The position numbers were made by a program, and so were the translations under genes. From positions 16,745,118 to 16,809,117 of the forward strand of contig NC_083639.1 in NCBI RefSeq assembly GCF_963576545.1: a DNA stretch of 64,000 bases, given 5' to 3'. Positions 45,531 to 58,438 of this stretch are shown piece after piece. Source of the DNA: Limanda limanda (Eukaryota; Chordata; Actinopteri; Pleuronectiformes; Pleuronectidae). The number at the start of each line of letters is the position of its first letter. Position 1 is the stretch's first letter. The notes below the pieces were generated by a model that ran no database searches, was not told the origin of the DNA, and saw only the letters and a list, made by a program, of their open reading frames with translations.

Positions 45531-48500
45531 CCCCCTCCCTCCTTAGATGTGCAGGTCCGGCGGGGGGGGGGGGGGGGGGGGGGGGGTCAGCGCGAGAGGT
45601 TGGTCTATCCCTCCGCAGGTTCACCTTCAGAAATCTTGTTACGACTTTTACTTCCTCTAGAATAGAGATAGTGTCTTATTTTGTGTGCCTATAGTATAGT
45701 GGTTATACTGTGGTTTATTAATGTTCTTGGGCAGACACAAGAGGCACTTGTTTATAGTTAATTAGAAGTTCAGATGCACTGGTCCATTACTATTTGAACC
45801 TCAGCATCTAGGGTTCAAAATTGGTAAAATTATACATTATATGCATATTGTTGTTGTAATTTTTCAGTCAGTTGAGATAAATCTTGAGGAGAAACATTTT
45901 GGGTTGTTTTGTGTCTGTATAGACCTACTATAAAAAGCACTTTGCATTTTTAATTTTAGTTCTTGTACTTTTGATACTTAAGTACATTTCAACACCAGAT
46001 ACTTTTGATACTTAAGTACTTTTAATATGAGCTACTTTAAGACATTTAGAAGACATAAGTTACGTCAATTTAATGGCAGATGTGCTCGGCTAATTATGTG
46101 GGCCGGTCTGAGCCAAAAAATGCCCGGGCCGTTTTGTTCTCCCAGTCCAGCCCTGTTTGAAGGAGAGACTAACCTCCAGAGGATCCAGGAGAATGTGCAT
46201 TCTGCCATCAGAGGAAACATGTCTCTGTTCTGTCTCGGGTTTGGCGATGATGTGGACTACTCCTTCCTGGACGTGATGTGCAAACAAAACAAAGGACTGG
46301 CCCGCAGAATATATGAAGCTTCAGATGCAGCCATTCAACTTCAGGTGGAGAATTAGACTATGAGTACAATTATCAGCCAATAGTTTTTTAATAATATATA
46401 ATTTAAACTGGAATGGCTGTCCCCTTGAATTCCACATGACTAAAATGATCGTTTGGACACAGTCCTAAAAGTATTGAAGATACAAATACACTGCTTCTGA
46501 TTAGTAACCGACTCAACATTACCTCAGCTACACATTGATGTTTGTCTCAGGTTTGTTGCCCTATTTGTTACTGTAGAGCAGCAGAAAAAACTCCTTCCCC
46601 CTTATGAGACAAAGTTCAAGTTTTACTGTTTTATGTAAGTTAACACAAGGTCAAGGTCAACGGTACAATTTGTGGTGAAGAAGAGAGCTCAGCTCAACAG
46701 TAAGAGCAATGTTATAAACCAAATATAAAGTACGGTTTAAAGTAAGAAAAAGACAAATGTAAATTTGAATAAAATGGATTTAAATAACAGTACATTAGAA
46801 TAAGATAGAGCTCAAAATAACACAACTAAAAAATCTAATAGAATACTGTTTAAACAGAGTGTGTATGCATGTATTTATATATATAGAAGATCCTCAATTA
46901 TTCATGGAATAGGGGAAATGTTTGGCAATGTAAAAAAAAGTTATACCAAAAAATCCTGGATTATCCCCCACGGACTTGATCCATGCCAAAAGTTTAATGG
47001 GTAATTTATTTCATGTCCCATCCCTCCATCAAGTTTCATGGAAATTTATGGCAGATTAAAATAAAAAAACATTTAATTAGCACATTTTGTACAAATACAT
47101 TTTAAACAATGTGTATATGCAACAATTTCAGGGTTTCTACGAGGACGTTTCCAGCCCTTTGCTCTTGGAGGTGGATGTGCGTTATCCCGACAATGCAGTA
47201 GGCTTTTTGACAACCAACCACTTCAGCCAGCTTTTTAATGGCTCGGAGATTGTGGTGGCTGGTCGGCTGACAGACAACGACCTGGACAACTTTATGGTGG
47301 AGGTGTTCGGCGAGGGGGTGAGAAGAGGGAAATGGCTAAAATTTGGAGACAATGCTAACATGGAGAGAAAACTTGTCGACTATTTCTCAAATTGCTTGCA
47401 TTTCTTCCTGTTTTCTCTCCCCTGTAGCCTGAGGAAAAGTACAAAGTGCAGGGCAAGGCCAGTGCTCTGAACTGGAATGTTGTGTACCCAGATGAGGAGT
47501 ACATCTTTGGGGACTTCACAGAGCGCCTGTGGGCCTATCTGACCATCCAGCAATTACTGGACAAGAAGTTTGTTTGAGTCCTTTAGGTTAATCTGAGCTG
47601 CTTTAGCTTGAAAATCATTTCCATTCGTCTAACTAGTGCAGTCGCTGTTATCAACATTTCTGTTTGGAATAGGCTGTTTGTTTGTTCTGTGGTTATTCTC
47701 CAGACCAGCAAAAGTTATTTAATATACTGTCCCTTTGTATTGTTTGGTTGCTGGATTTTGTATTCAGACTCAAAACCTTTTCAAAATAAAACCTCTGTAA
47801 TTCCACAAAGCGTTACAGCAACAAAACATTGTGCTTTACTTTAAAGACAAATTGCTGAAGAGGAAATAATTCTATGAATGTTGCTGCCTTGATAGAGATC
47901 AACCACTGTGTATCTCTTATATGGTGAAATGATAATAATCAATTTATCTAAATGATCTGGAGACAGAGAGTATTGGCCTCAGGCTGAAAGTGGCTCTGCT
48001 GTAGTTTATTCAATGACTAGAAGAAAAACACATTCAACTCCGTCCAGAGTAAAGCCCAACCGCCCTGTTCCCACTGACTGTTACAGAGAGCTGCTTGCCT
48101 GTTTGTTAAATACATTTTTATTAATGATGAATGTAAAGCAGCACCAAATCACTACAAAGTCTGCACTGCACTTCCTCTGACAATTTGCAATACATATGCC
48201 AAGGGTGAAGTAGATGAATGGTTCTTGAGATATGCAGTCCACATACAGACAGACAGACATTTGTGGAATAAAGGCAGATGAAAATGATACTCTTTGGCTA
48301 TTGTCTGTAAGCACTTAAATAAGCTTGTAATATGCATTTGTAGATTCTAGCATCCTTTTCTAAATTCAGGTGTCATTTGTTGCAGCTTCAATATCTTTTT
48401 TCATCCTGCAGCAAGAGTGGAACACCAGACGAGAAAGTCAATGCTACAGCAAGGGCGTTGGAAATGTCTCTGCAATACAGCTTCGTCACCCCTCTCACTT

Positions 48501-51500
48501 CCATGGTGGTCACCAAACCTGAAACCGAGGACGGAACTGAAAGCCCTCTTATTGCCGACAAGCTGACTGAGGGTAAAGGGAAAGAGAAAGGCTTTAAAGA
48601 GTGATGCAGACCAAAATGTACAGCGTTCACAGGCGTGACTGGCCAGTGAATTCATATTTCTTGTAACATTCTATTCAGTTAACTAACCAGTAGAGGGTGT
48701 AGTGCTTCAGCTTGAACTGTAGAAGGTGTTAATTTGTTCTTTTTTTGACAGAGCAAAGACAACAGGCTGACAGAATGGGTAAGACAGTAATGTTTTTTTG
48801 TCCTGTAGCATAAAAAAAGATGTATGTGTTTAAGTAAGGTCACTTTATTAATTTGCTTTTGTCTTTATTATTCCTGGATCGAGCACAATAATTTGTAACC
48901 CCTGGTTTTGAACAGTTATTCTTCACCTACATATTTTGGTAAGCTTGAACTGTAGAAGGTATTAATTTGTGTTTGTCTTGACAGCGCAAAGACAACAGTT
49001 TGACATGAGTAAGACAGTAATGTTTTTTGTCCTGTAGCTCAAAAAAAAAAGTATATGTTTAAGTAATTCCACTTTATTAATTTGCTTTATTCTTTATTCT
49101 TCCTGTATCTAGCACATCAATTTGTAACCCCGGTTTTTAACACTTATTCTTCACATACATATTTTGGTCAACCTGAACTGTAGAAGGTATTAATTTGTTC
49201 TTTTTTTTCTCAGCGCAAAGACTTCACCCCAGCAGAATGGGTAAGACAGTAATGTTGTTTGTCCTGTAGCATAAAACAGATGTATATGTTCAAGTAATTT
49301 CCTTTTATTAATTAGCTTTTTACTTCATTATTCCTGTATCTAGCATATCCGTTTGCGAACTATCAACCTTCACCTACATATTTTGGTAAGCAATGGGTTA
49401 CAGGTTTGGTATTTTGGTCATTTTCATCAACCTGGATGGCTATCAGTCAGTTGTTCTGTCAGTCCTTCATGTAATTGAGGACTTTTGGATCCTCTGACTT
49501 TTCAATTAGTGCCACAGGCAGGTCACTATCTTCACCTATGTACTGACACATATTATTTTATAGATTTTCACGGCCCTAAAGCAATGAATCCGATGGACTT
49601 TATCCTGTAATGGTGAACATTAAATGAGACCTTTTAGCATTGCTATTGTGAGCATAGCCTGCTGCTGTTATTAGCATTTACATCAAAGCACAGCTGTACC
49701 TGCTGTCCTGCCTCACAGCGTGGCTGTTTGACATCATCACTATAAATATTATATATTAAACCCATCCTCTATATTATATTAATTAAATCATATTCATTAC
49801 TGTCATTGTGCTCTGGTGTCACTTGCAGTGGATGGAGATCCTCATTTCATGATAGAGCTGCCAGACAGAGACGACGCTCTGTGCTTTAACATCAACGACA
49901 ATCCAGGAACCATTTTCACACTGGTTAGAGATCCAGAGTCAGGTCAGCCCAAAACCAGTAATAAATACAATGTTAATTTTTTCTCATTCATTCATATGCT
50001 GTAGTAAGTGACTGAATTGATTCCTCAGGTATTTTGGTCAATGGCCAGACAATTGGGGACAAGAAAATACCCCTCGATGGTACAATCCACACCTATTTCT
50101 GGCGGTTTGGCATCATCCACCGCACTCTGGGGGTGAGGCTGGAGGTCAGCACTCATGAGATCTCAGTGTTCCAGGATGGCAAATGGGTGAAGCTGCTGTG
50201 GTCTGATACAGGCTCTCTCAAAGGACCCAAGTGAGTGGCTGCACCATTGCATGCTTCTCAAAACCTTCCTATCTCATAAAGACCTGGAGATAGTAATTCA
50301 TGCCTTTATTACATCACGGCTGGATTATTGCAATTCCCTCTACCTCGGCCTCCCCCAATCCTCACTCAGACGTCTACAGCTGGTTCAAAATGCAGCTGCA
50401 CGTCTTTTAACTGGCACCAAGAGGCGTGAGCACATCACCCCCATTCTGGCCTCCTTGCACTGGCTCCCTATTCATTTAAGGATACAGTTTAAAGTTTTAT
50501 TATTTGTTTTTAAGGCACTCAATGGGCTGGCCCCAGCCTACATCACTGACCTTGTACAGCCCCAGTCAGTCCAAAGGTCCCTCAGATCCTCTAGCAAAGG
50601 TTTTCTGCACGTGCCACGCTCACGGCTCAAGCAGAAAGGTGATAGGGCCTTTGCTGTTGTCACACCGCGGTGAGGTTTGTCTTGTCTTGGGGTTTTTGTC
50701 TCGTAACTTTTTTTGAAATCCTAACTCTCCTCTCGTTTCAGGTCACTTGCCCTTCCTCATGTGTCACCGGTCTGATTGTCTCTGATTGTTTCCACCTGTT
50801 CCCTTCACCCTCATGTGCTTATAGTCTGCGTCTCCCCTTTGTCTTGTGCCGAAGTGTTTCGTTCTTGTTCGTGCACCTAAGCCTTACCCACAGTCATTGT
50901 CGTTTTTGCCAAAGAGTTTCTTGCTACGCCACGTAAGATGTTTTCTGTTTCCTCCTTGAGAGTGATTTTTTGTTTGTTAAAGTTTTCCAGTTTAGCTTTG
51001 TTTTGTGTTGTTTGTAAACTGTTTTTCTTCCTCCCTTTTGGAGCGATTTATGTTAAGAGAGATTTAGTTAGTTTGTTGAGCCTCCTGTTTAGGTGAGCCT
51101 TTTCTTTTGCCCCATTTATTAGTAGTTTGGTTTTCCTCCTTCGGGAGCGCTTTTGATTTCTTGCTCTTGCCATTTGTTTGTCCTTCGGGAGTGGTTTGTT
51201 TAAAAGCTTTCTTTTTCTAGTGTATGTTTTGTATTTATTAGGAAGTTCTTTTTCCCCAGTTATTGCTTGCCAAGTATTATATTATAATATAGATATAGTT
51301 AGTGAGATTTTCATAGCCTTCTTGTTTGTCACTCTGCATTGAGGTTCTGAAATCAATAAAGTGTGCTGGTACGTGATATTCTCTGCTTCTGAGTCCTCAT
51401 TCCAGTCCAGGCCTGACAGCTGTCGCCGCTCCACGTCTGTGGAACCTGCTCCCTCAGGACATTAGATCCGCCCCCTCCATTTCTGCCTTCAAGTCTAGGC

Positions 51501-52877
51501 TAAAAACCCACTTTTACTCCCTGGCCTTCCTTTCCCCCTAACTGTTATTGAATGTTATTGCACTTTGTATTGGATTTTAGGACTTATGGTCAATTTGTAT
51601 TGTTATATTGCATTATTTGCCTTTTTATTGTCATTGTATAGCACCGTATTGTTATATTGTATTATTTGCCTTTTATTGTCATTGTACAGCACTTTGGTCA
51701 GTTTTATGCTGTATTTAAATGTGCTCTATAAATAAAACTTACTTACTTACTTCTCCGTCTCTCAAAGACCCATCGCTCTACATGAGTAATATGTAACATG
51801 AAGCCCAGGATGAACTCCTCTTCTTTCTCCTCCAGCGTGGATCTTCTTGTCACGAAGGATCGCAGCCTAACCGTAACTCTAAACGATTCAGTAAAGTTTG
51901 TGATCCTGCTGCACAAAGTGTGGGAGAAGCATCCGTACCATCAGGACTACTTGGGTTTCTACACCCTGGACAGCCATCTCCTCTCCCCTGCTGTTCACGG
52001 CCTGCTAGGTACAACGTGACGCTCATACGCTACATCCATAATGCTATACGCTTTCATTCAAAATGCATCAACTCTGCTTGCTGTCTTGGTCTTTTCAATC
52101 ATGATGTAGCCTTCACTGATTCGTCAGGCACAGGTCACATGATCCCCTTCCAGAAGAAAACAACTGGCCAAGCCGTTATTCGAGTAATCAGCTACAATTC
52201 CTGTTAACATTGGCACGCGCATGCCCAGTGTATGTGAGTGGTCATGTGATATGCGTTTTCAGCCCCGCTAGTATGGACAGGGATTAAAACTGATACGTAT
52301 CCAAAATGCTTGTGAGGACAGGGATCATTTTATTTTCAAGCGAAATCGTAGTATGGATGAGGCCTTACTTAGAACTAGGCTGCATAGTTTAAGGTTTATA
52401 GCACACGTATTTACAAAATTTAAAGTGGTGTCTCCTTATTGCAGAAAAAAGGAATAACATTATTGAAATTATTATTAAAAAATATTACCTGTAAATGTCG
52501 GCTTGTCCTCCAGGTCAGTTCTATCACAGGATTGAATATGAGGTGACTGACCTGCGTCAGGGAGAAGTCCCAGAGAAACCAGACGCCACCATGTTTGTGA
52601 AGGGACATGAACTCAATGTGACCAGGTACATGACTCAGATAAGTGTCCCACCTTCCGTGGAAGAGTTTGAATGCAAAGTGTGTCCAAAAATGAATTAACA
52701 TCGCTTGGTCTACATGACGTTTCTCTCTTGGTCCACAGAGGCTGGCAGAGAGACTTCAGGAGGAATCTGAAGGACGGAGAAAATGTTCCCTGCTGGTTCA
52801 TTCACAGTAACGGAACAGGCCTCATCGACGGAGATGCAGCAGATTACATTGTGTCAGGACTTTTCAAAACCGCTTAA
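41420..52877 (+). CDS. ITIH3-like heavy chain, copy a2 (possibly disrupted at exon 12)
   Basis: Twenty-four exons, lengths equal to a1: 41420-41533, 41808-41837, 42113-42136, 42793-42953, 43149-43253, 43348-43510, 43618-43728, 43861-43989, 44081-44197, 44291-44459, 44578-44703, 46163-46344, 47132-47317, 47428-47567, 48412-48572, 48752-48778, 48985-49008, 49214-49240, 49344-49385, 49829-49942, 50029-50230, 51836-52008, 52514-52625, 52739-52877; 925 aa, all open. Signal peptide, VIT, vWA (DRSGS, TNIN, MTDG) and DPHF are kept. A few residues differ, for example ATNIND to GTNIND and LLKDREE to LGKDREE. A 1.35-kb hAT lies exactly before exon 12, with only TTTGAAG of the old acceptor restored by the target duplication; a new CTCCCAG acceptor 17 nt upstream would shift the frame. 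The array of micro-exons is kept; the exon 17 junction reads ATGA rather than ATGG. Function depends on how exon 12 is spliced. Confidence 0.9.
44803..46155. mobile_element. 1353-bp hAT transposon at the exon 12 acceptor of itih a2
   Basis: Ends CAGGGGTGGACTGGCC and, reversed from the right, CAGGGCTGGACTGGGA. Exact 8-bp target duplication TTTGAAGG at 44795-44802 and 46156-46163, which includes the AG acceptor and the first exon base. The empty site is in a1 at 23166-23173. The interior is GC-rich at first, then has C18 (45453-45470), (TC)28 (45471-45526), G25 (45562-45586) and an 18S rRNA fragment. A TCERAFS segment (about 45355-45380) hints at a hAT C-terminal relic. It is non-autonomous. 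Confidence 0.9.
45607..45661 (-). pseudogene. 18S rRNA 3'-end fragment inside the hAT
   Basis: Read on the minus strand, this 55-bp stretch follows the 3' end of eukaryotic 18S rRNA: GAAGTAAAAGTCGTAACAAG, then a variant of the next segment, then GGTGAACCTGCGGAGG. Only about 4-5 bases differ. It covers the universally conserved decoding-site region and not the final bases. It is a captured or inserted fragment, not a gene. Confidence 0.8.
50259..51749 (+). mobile_element. L2/CR1-like LINE 3' fragment with nested LTR
   Basis: Sits in intron 21 of itih a2 and is absent from a1 (empty site at about 27368). It begins within an RT C-terminal frame (50259-50657: [38 protein letters not shown]), continues after the nested LTR with LWNLLPQ-type sequence, and ends in (CTTA)n repeats typical of L2-type 3' ends. 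A possible 5-bp target duplication CTTCT flanks it. Confidence 0.8.
50658..51418. mobile_element. solo LTR nested in the L2 fragment
   Basis: 761 bp starting TGTCACACC and ending GGCCTGACA, so with TGTCA/TGACA inverted ends, flanked by an exact 5-bp duplication GCTGT (50653-50657 and 51419-51423). AATAAA lies near its 3' end. No internal retroviral or retrotransposon genes, as expected after LTR-LTR recombination. Confidence 0.85.
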
Positions 52878-53234
52878 ACGCAGGTTACATCAGTGTCAAA
52901 CAAAGAACCCATCACAGTGATAAAAAATGTTATTAAAATAGCAATACTTCCAGAGTCATATACTCATGGACAAACAGGTGTTATGAGTTTGATCTTCTAC
53001 AAATATAAGAACGGAAAGTAAAAGAATCCCAAAACAGTGACAAGCACTGGGAGACAGGCTCATTTGTTGTGGAAGACATGGAATACACTGTTCTTAAAGA
53101 TGGACTAAAGCTAAATTTCTATCAGTTAAACTTTTAAAAACTGTTTTAAAGTCTTGGGATCCAAACAGTTTTTATGCACTTTTGTGAAGTGTTTATTACA
53201 GTTCATGTAAAGTCTACTTAAAAACATGGCACCT

Positions 53235-53240
53235 AATAAA
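53235..53240 (+). terminator. polyadenylation signal AATAAA of itih a2
   Basis: Same position relative to the stop as in a1 (28857). Between here and 53659 lies the presumed promoter of itih b, which equals the region before the orphan exon at 35077. Confidence 0.55.
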
Positions 53241-53659
53241 TGTTATCTCTGTGGCAACAAATTGGTGACATTTTTATTCATGGTTAAACAGGCAAAAAGA
53301 GAAAATCCTAATTGTGGCAAATGCCTTTGATTATTGTTCAGCTACAGGAACTGTTCCCACCTAACCACAATAAATGTTGGATGAAAACCCTGCTGTCTAT
53401 GTAACTTTCCATGAAGTAAATACATGACTACACACGTATGGGCAAGTTGGGACTGGCTAAGCATTACACCTACACAAACATTCACACACAAGCAAGCAAT
53501 TTATGGGAAAATATGCACGATTACTCACACAATCATACTGAAAACAAGAGCTTTGGACATGGATGGCCCCTCCTCCTGCACAGTGTGGGCGGAGTACAAC
53601 TCTTACTGGAAGACTTGATCCCCACATGCCTCAGATTCCTTCCACACTTGTTCTCAGCC

Positions 53660-56600
53660 ATGTCGGGGAAGAGGCACTTCTGTTTCCCAGGCATGCCTGT
53701 TGTGTGGAGAGTCCTCCTGTTGTGGGTTTGCATCTACATCTGCCTTCCAGCTAAGGCCCGGGGAGCTCTGCTCGTTTCCAGGAGTGATGCTCTGCCAAAG
53801 GTATTTAAAATAAGTTATGTGTGCAGCAACTGCTTATACAAATCTGTGATTAGTTATTTTCTATGTCAGATGATGCTTAGGTGATGTGAGGTGAGTATAT
53901 GCACAGTTTATGAAAGCATCTGTAGCTGTAAGAGCTACAGCTTTCCCATGCCGAATCCCCTGGCATGCAGGAAGTGAGTTGCTTTGCAGTGCTGGCCTAC
54001 TGCCACAGCCCTTTTGTTTGTGACAGAAAGTAACAAATGGAAGATCTGTTTATCAGGCACGATCACCACAGCTATGCAGAAAATCAGAGGAGTACCACAG
54101 AAAATCAACTAAAAAAGACCCAGTCATCTGCAGGAACACTTGCAGCCTAAAAAAGCATTTAACAAGTTAGAAATCATTGATGTGGGAGGCATTTTAAGAC
54201 AATTTTGCTCTTTGCAGGGGATTTGACTTTTTACCTGTGGGTACAACGAAGCTTCATTGAGAAAATCTGACTAAAACAGCAGTTTTTGCATGTGCTGTTT
54301 TTGAGTTTGTCGCTGTCAATGTCAAGTCCCAGAACTGTTAATGCACGTCATCAAACTCATGGTCCCAGATCCATGTTAAATCTTTACTGCAAGATTCAAG
54401 ACGTTTCAGCATCAGAATAGTGACCCTTTGAATGATGTGCAATTTGATTATTTTCCCTCCAAAGCTTTATTGGGCGCAATTTAAACTTATAAAGGCTTAC
54501 TACTTTGGTGCAGTCACTAAACTCATGTCTGTCTTATTAACTTTTTACCATTTCCATATTTTTACCAGGTCAAACATTCAGACTTGATTTTAAACTCTTG
54601 TCCTGAGTTAAGTCTGATCTTCAGGAGTTGAGTCCAAGTCAAATTTCCAGTCCTCATTTTTTGTAACAAAAGGCTTGTGTGTATTGCGCATTAACAGGGA
54701 TCTTCTCTGTGCATGCCACCATTTGTGAGATGGGTGTTGTACAATTTGGTCACAATGTTGACGAGAGTGTAGGTTTGATTAATTTGTCACGTACACCTTT
54801 TTCATGTCTTTCATTTATAGTTTCATTCATAAATGTGTGCACACATCTTTCTACAGCATTATCTTGAATAGTGAAATTAGCTGAGGATAGAACTTTCATA
54901 GAAAACCAAGGTTAGAGATATACAGTATACATAAACTGATATCACACTCCTGCATGGATTGACTGAACCCATCTCTGTTCATGCATTTCATGCAAAAGTC
55001 CAGTGTGTAGGATTTAGGGGTACTATCAGCAGTTATGATAATTACGTTTTCATTACCGTAAAACCATGTGAAAGTACACATTTTTGTGTTCTTGTTACCT
55101 CAGAAGGAGTCCTCTATACATCTATATCAGAGAGGCTCATCCTATCACGGAGAAGGCCATATTTCCACATGACTGGACAAACCAAACACTGGTTTTAGAG
55201 ACAGCCTCTCATGTTTTTACATTTAAAAGGCCTTTACAGGTTCTTCTTAACACTGTAAAGAAGAGGTGGTAGAAGGGGTACTCAGTGGGCTGCAATATGC
55301 ACCTTCATTAAAAGATGCCACTAAATCGGACACATTGAACCTCTAAAGCAGATGTGATGGTAAACGTGACGCCCTGCGTCCACATGTATTCATCTGTCTA
55401 CAAGGTCGTCCTTCAGTTCCACAGCCATTTTTCATTCACCTCAGCTCAGCAGTGGAGCAAGCAGGTCTTGCACCTTGTTCCCCCGACTCCACAGAACACG
55501 TTAAGAATGTCACATTTTCAAGCTCTAGAAATCTAGTGCATCAGGCCTAGCTGGAAAAAGGGCACAGAGGGGCCGTCACGTCCAAATGGTTGAACTGAAC
55601 TAAAGTGTGTGGAGCACCGATTTCACTCATCATCTTCCCTTTCTCAGTGTCTGTGTTTGTGTGTGACCTTTACATCTAAGGTTGTTTTCCCACACTTGTT
55701 ATTCGTCATCTGTCTGATTCTTACTTCTCTGCATGCTGCAGCAAAGATCCCTTAACATTCGTGATAAACCTGTTTATTTGACATTCAGCTGACATTTTGG
55801 GAAACACAGAGGAGTACGACTAATGAAGACTATCAACAGTATGGACACTTGTATTTGCAATAAGTGATTGTTTCAGGCTGTATCCAATGGTTAACATCAG
55901 GGAAATGTCTAATCAAGGGATGTCTAATATGGTGCACATCAAAGTAACTCTATACTCTGTTTCAGGAGAACCAAGAAACTATGGCAACCAGGTCAATAAA
56001 GGTATTAAACTTAATTACGTATCACAGTTTAAACTGCCATTTAACAAATCTTTCTTTCTTTCCTTCCTTCTTTGTGGTCATGCCTTTCTGCAAAACTAAA
56101 AGAGTACAATGTTAATTATGAAAATATATTTTTTTCTCTTTTTTCTCTGTAGAGAAGAAGCACAAACTCTACAAACGTAAGGAACTAATTTTTCTATTGA
56201 CGTAAAATCAGGACAGGGGGTCTGACTAACAGCAAAGCTTTTACATTTGTTCATGGATCAGATTCAAATCTGAATATGATAATTGAATAAAGATGAGGCC
56301 GTGGTCAAGATCACTGGTAGCTTCTCTCACAGTAGTGGGATTGTTTGGTATTGTTACCGGTTGCGAAATGAAGTCCACATTTCCCATAGATCACATTGGT
56401 TCCAGATGCCACTTATTCCACTCCCCCCTCCCCTGTGTCCACTGGCATGCTTTTATTTCCTCTGTGCTTCACATGACAATAAAAAGCCCGGAAGAGATTT
56501 CTCCATCTGTATTTTATTCCCATCTGCATCACGAGTAATTGTAAGTTTCATCTCATGTTTTAAAGTAAACTCTTCCCGTTTCATGACGTGAATTGTTTCT

Positions 56601-57795
56601 ATTAGGGACAAGATAACGCCGCTATAACCAATCAGGCTATAGAAAAAATACATAAACGTAGAAATGAATGAATTAATAACTTTAGAAATACTAACAAAAA
56701 CATATTGACAAAATAATGCAAAATTGAATAGATGAATTAATCAGTCAATGTTGAAATACTTTTTTTTTAATATATAGAACTTCTTAATTAATAAATGTAC
56801 AAATAGAGAAATAATTTTTTTTACAAATACAGAAAGAAATATTTTGTATCTTATTATTAATTTCTGCATTATTTATTCATTTATATTAATACAGATTTTT
56901 TGTCCTTCATGAATTTCAGGACACTTCCTGAGACATAAGACAGAGCTTGCCAGTCCCCCACCAGTCTTGGTTATTTGCTGTAATTATAGTGGTTACGATT
57001 TACTGATGCTCACGCCCCATAAACAAAATATTTTACTCGACAACCATGCCAAAATCTCCCTTCATCCTCTCAGGTGGTGGAGGTGTACAGTGTCACCGTG
57101 GAGTGCACGGTGACGTCTCGTTTCGCCCACACTGTCATGACCTCCAAGGCTCGGAACAAAGCAAACTCCTCGCAGGAAATCTTCTTTGAGGTGGACCTGC
57201 CCAAGACCGCCTTCATCACCAACTTCAGCATGTCAGTTCAAACCTCAGAACTTTTGACAGTTGAGCATAAGCTACAAGTTTCTCTGGGTGTGACCCGTGT
57301 AATTTTGTCTCTCAGGGAGATTGAAGGACAGGTGTATGTCGGGGAAGTGAAGGAGAAAGAGAAAGCTAAGAAAGAGTATGAGAAGGCTGTTTCCTCTGGA
57401 CAGACTGCTGGACTGGTCAAGTGAGTCTCTGGAGATGAAGAAATACATAAACCCAGCCCTCCAAACACTGTCTGCACATCTGCAGCTATCACTTATGTCT
57501 GTGTTTTATTTCAGGGCCTCTGGGAGAAAGATGGAGAAGTTCTCAGTGTCTGTCAACATTGCAGCCAATAATAAAGTGGTTTTTATTCTGACCTATGAGG
57601 AACTCCTCCAGAGGAAACGGGGCCAGTATGAGATTGTGACTCGGGTTAAACCGAAGCAGCCGGTGCAGAACTTTCAGGTTCTACTCTCTCCTGTTTTATC
57701 TTTCAAAATAACGTTTGGTAAAAGAGAAGCTGCTTCATTGTGTGTAATTTGTTAGCGCATTAATGAGACTTATATCACACTCTTGATCTGTGTTG

Positions 57796-57830
<35 letters not shown>

Positions 57831-58405
57831 TGTGTGTGTGTGTGTGTATGTGTGGAGACAGATTGTAGCAAACATCTACGAGCCTCGGGGCTTCACTTTT
57901 CTAGAAGCCTCAGCAACTTTCCTCACCAATGACCTGCTTTCCTTGGTGGAGAAAACAGTTACTGACAAAAAGGTAGAGGATTACAAAGATTTCCTTCTTC
58001 TAAAATTATTTTGTCTTTTTTAGAACAATTTAAGTAAAGTGTTGAATAATGTCAAATTAACCTCTCTGTATCTCAGGCCCACATTTCTTTCTCGCCAACA
58101 CTGGAGCAGCAGAGAGCGTGTCCAGAATGTGAGGGGAGCATAATCGACGGAGATTTCCTCATCAACTACGATGTGAAAAGAGAGGAGGGCCTGGGAGAAG
58201 TTCAGGTCAGCTCCCAACAAAGTCTTTACAACAGCACATAAGAATCACAAATGAGTGTTGATTCAATTCTTTACTGCCCTGCAGATTGTGAATGGATACT
58301 TTGTGCACTTCTTTGCTCCACCTGACCTGCGCAGAGTCCCAAAGAATGTGGCGTTTGTGATCGACAGGAGCGGATCAATGAATGGGAGAAAGATGGGACA
58401 GGTAA

Positions 58406-58438
<33 letters not shown>

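Noticed and set aside
46147..46163. 17-nt 5' extension of itih a2 exon 12 from a hAT acceptor as the normal exon
   Set aside because: It shifts the frame and creates a stop in the exon; kept only as a hypothesis for mis-splicing.
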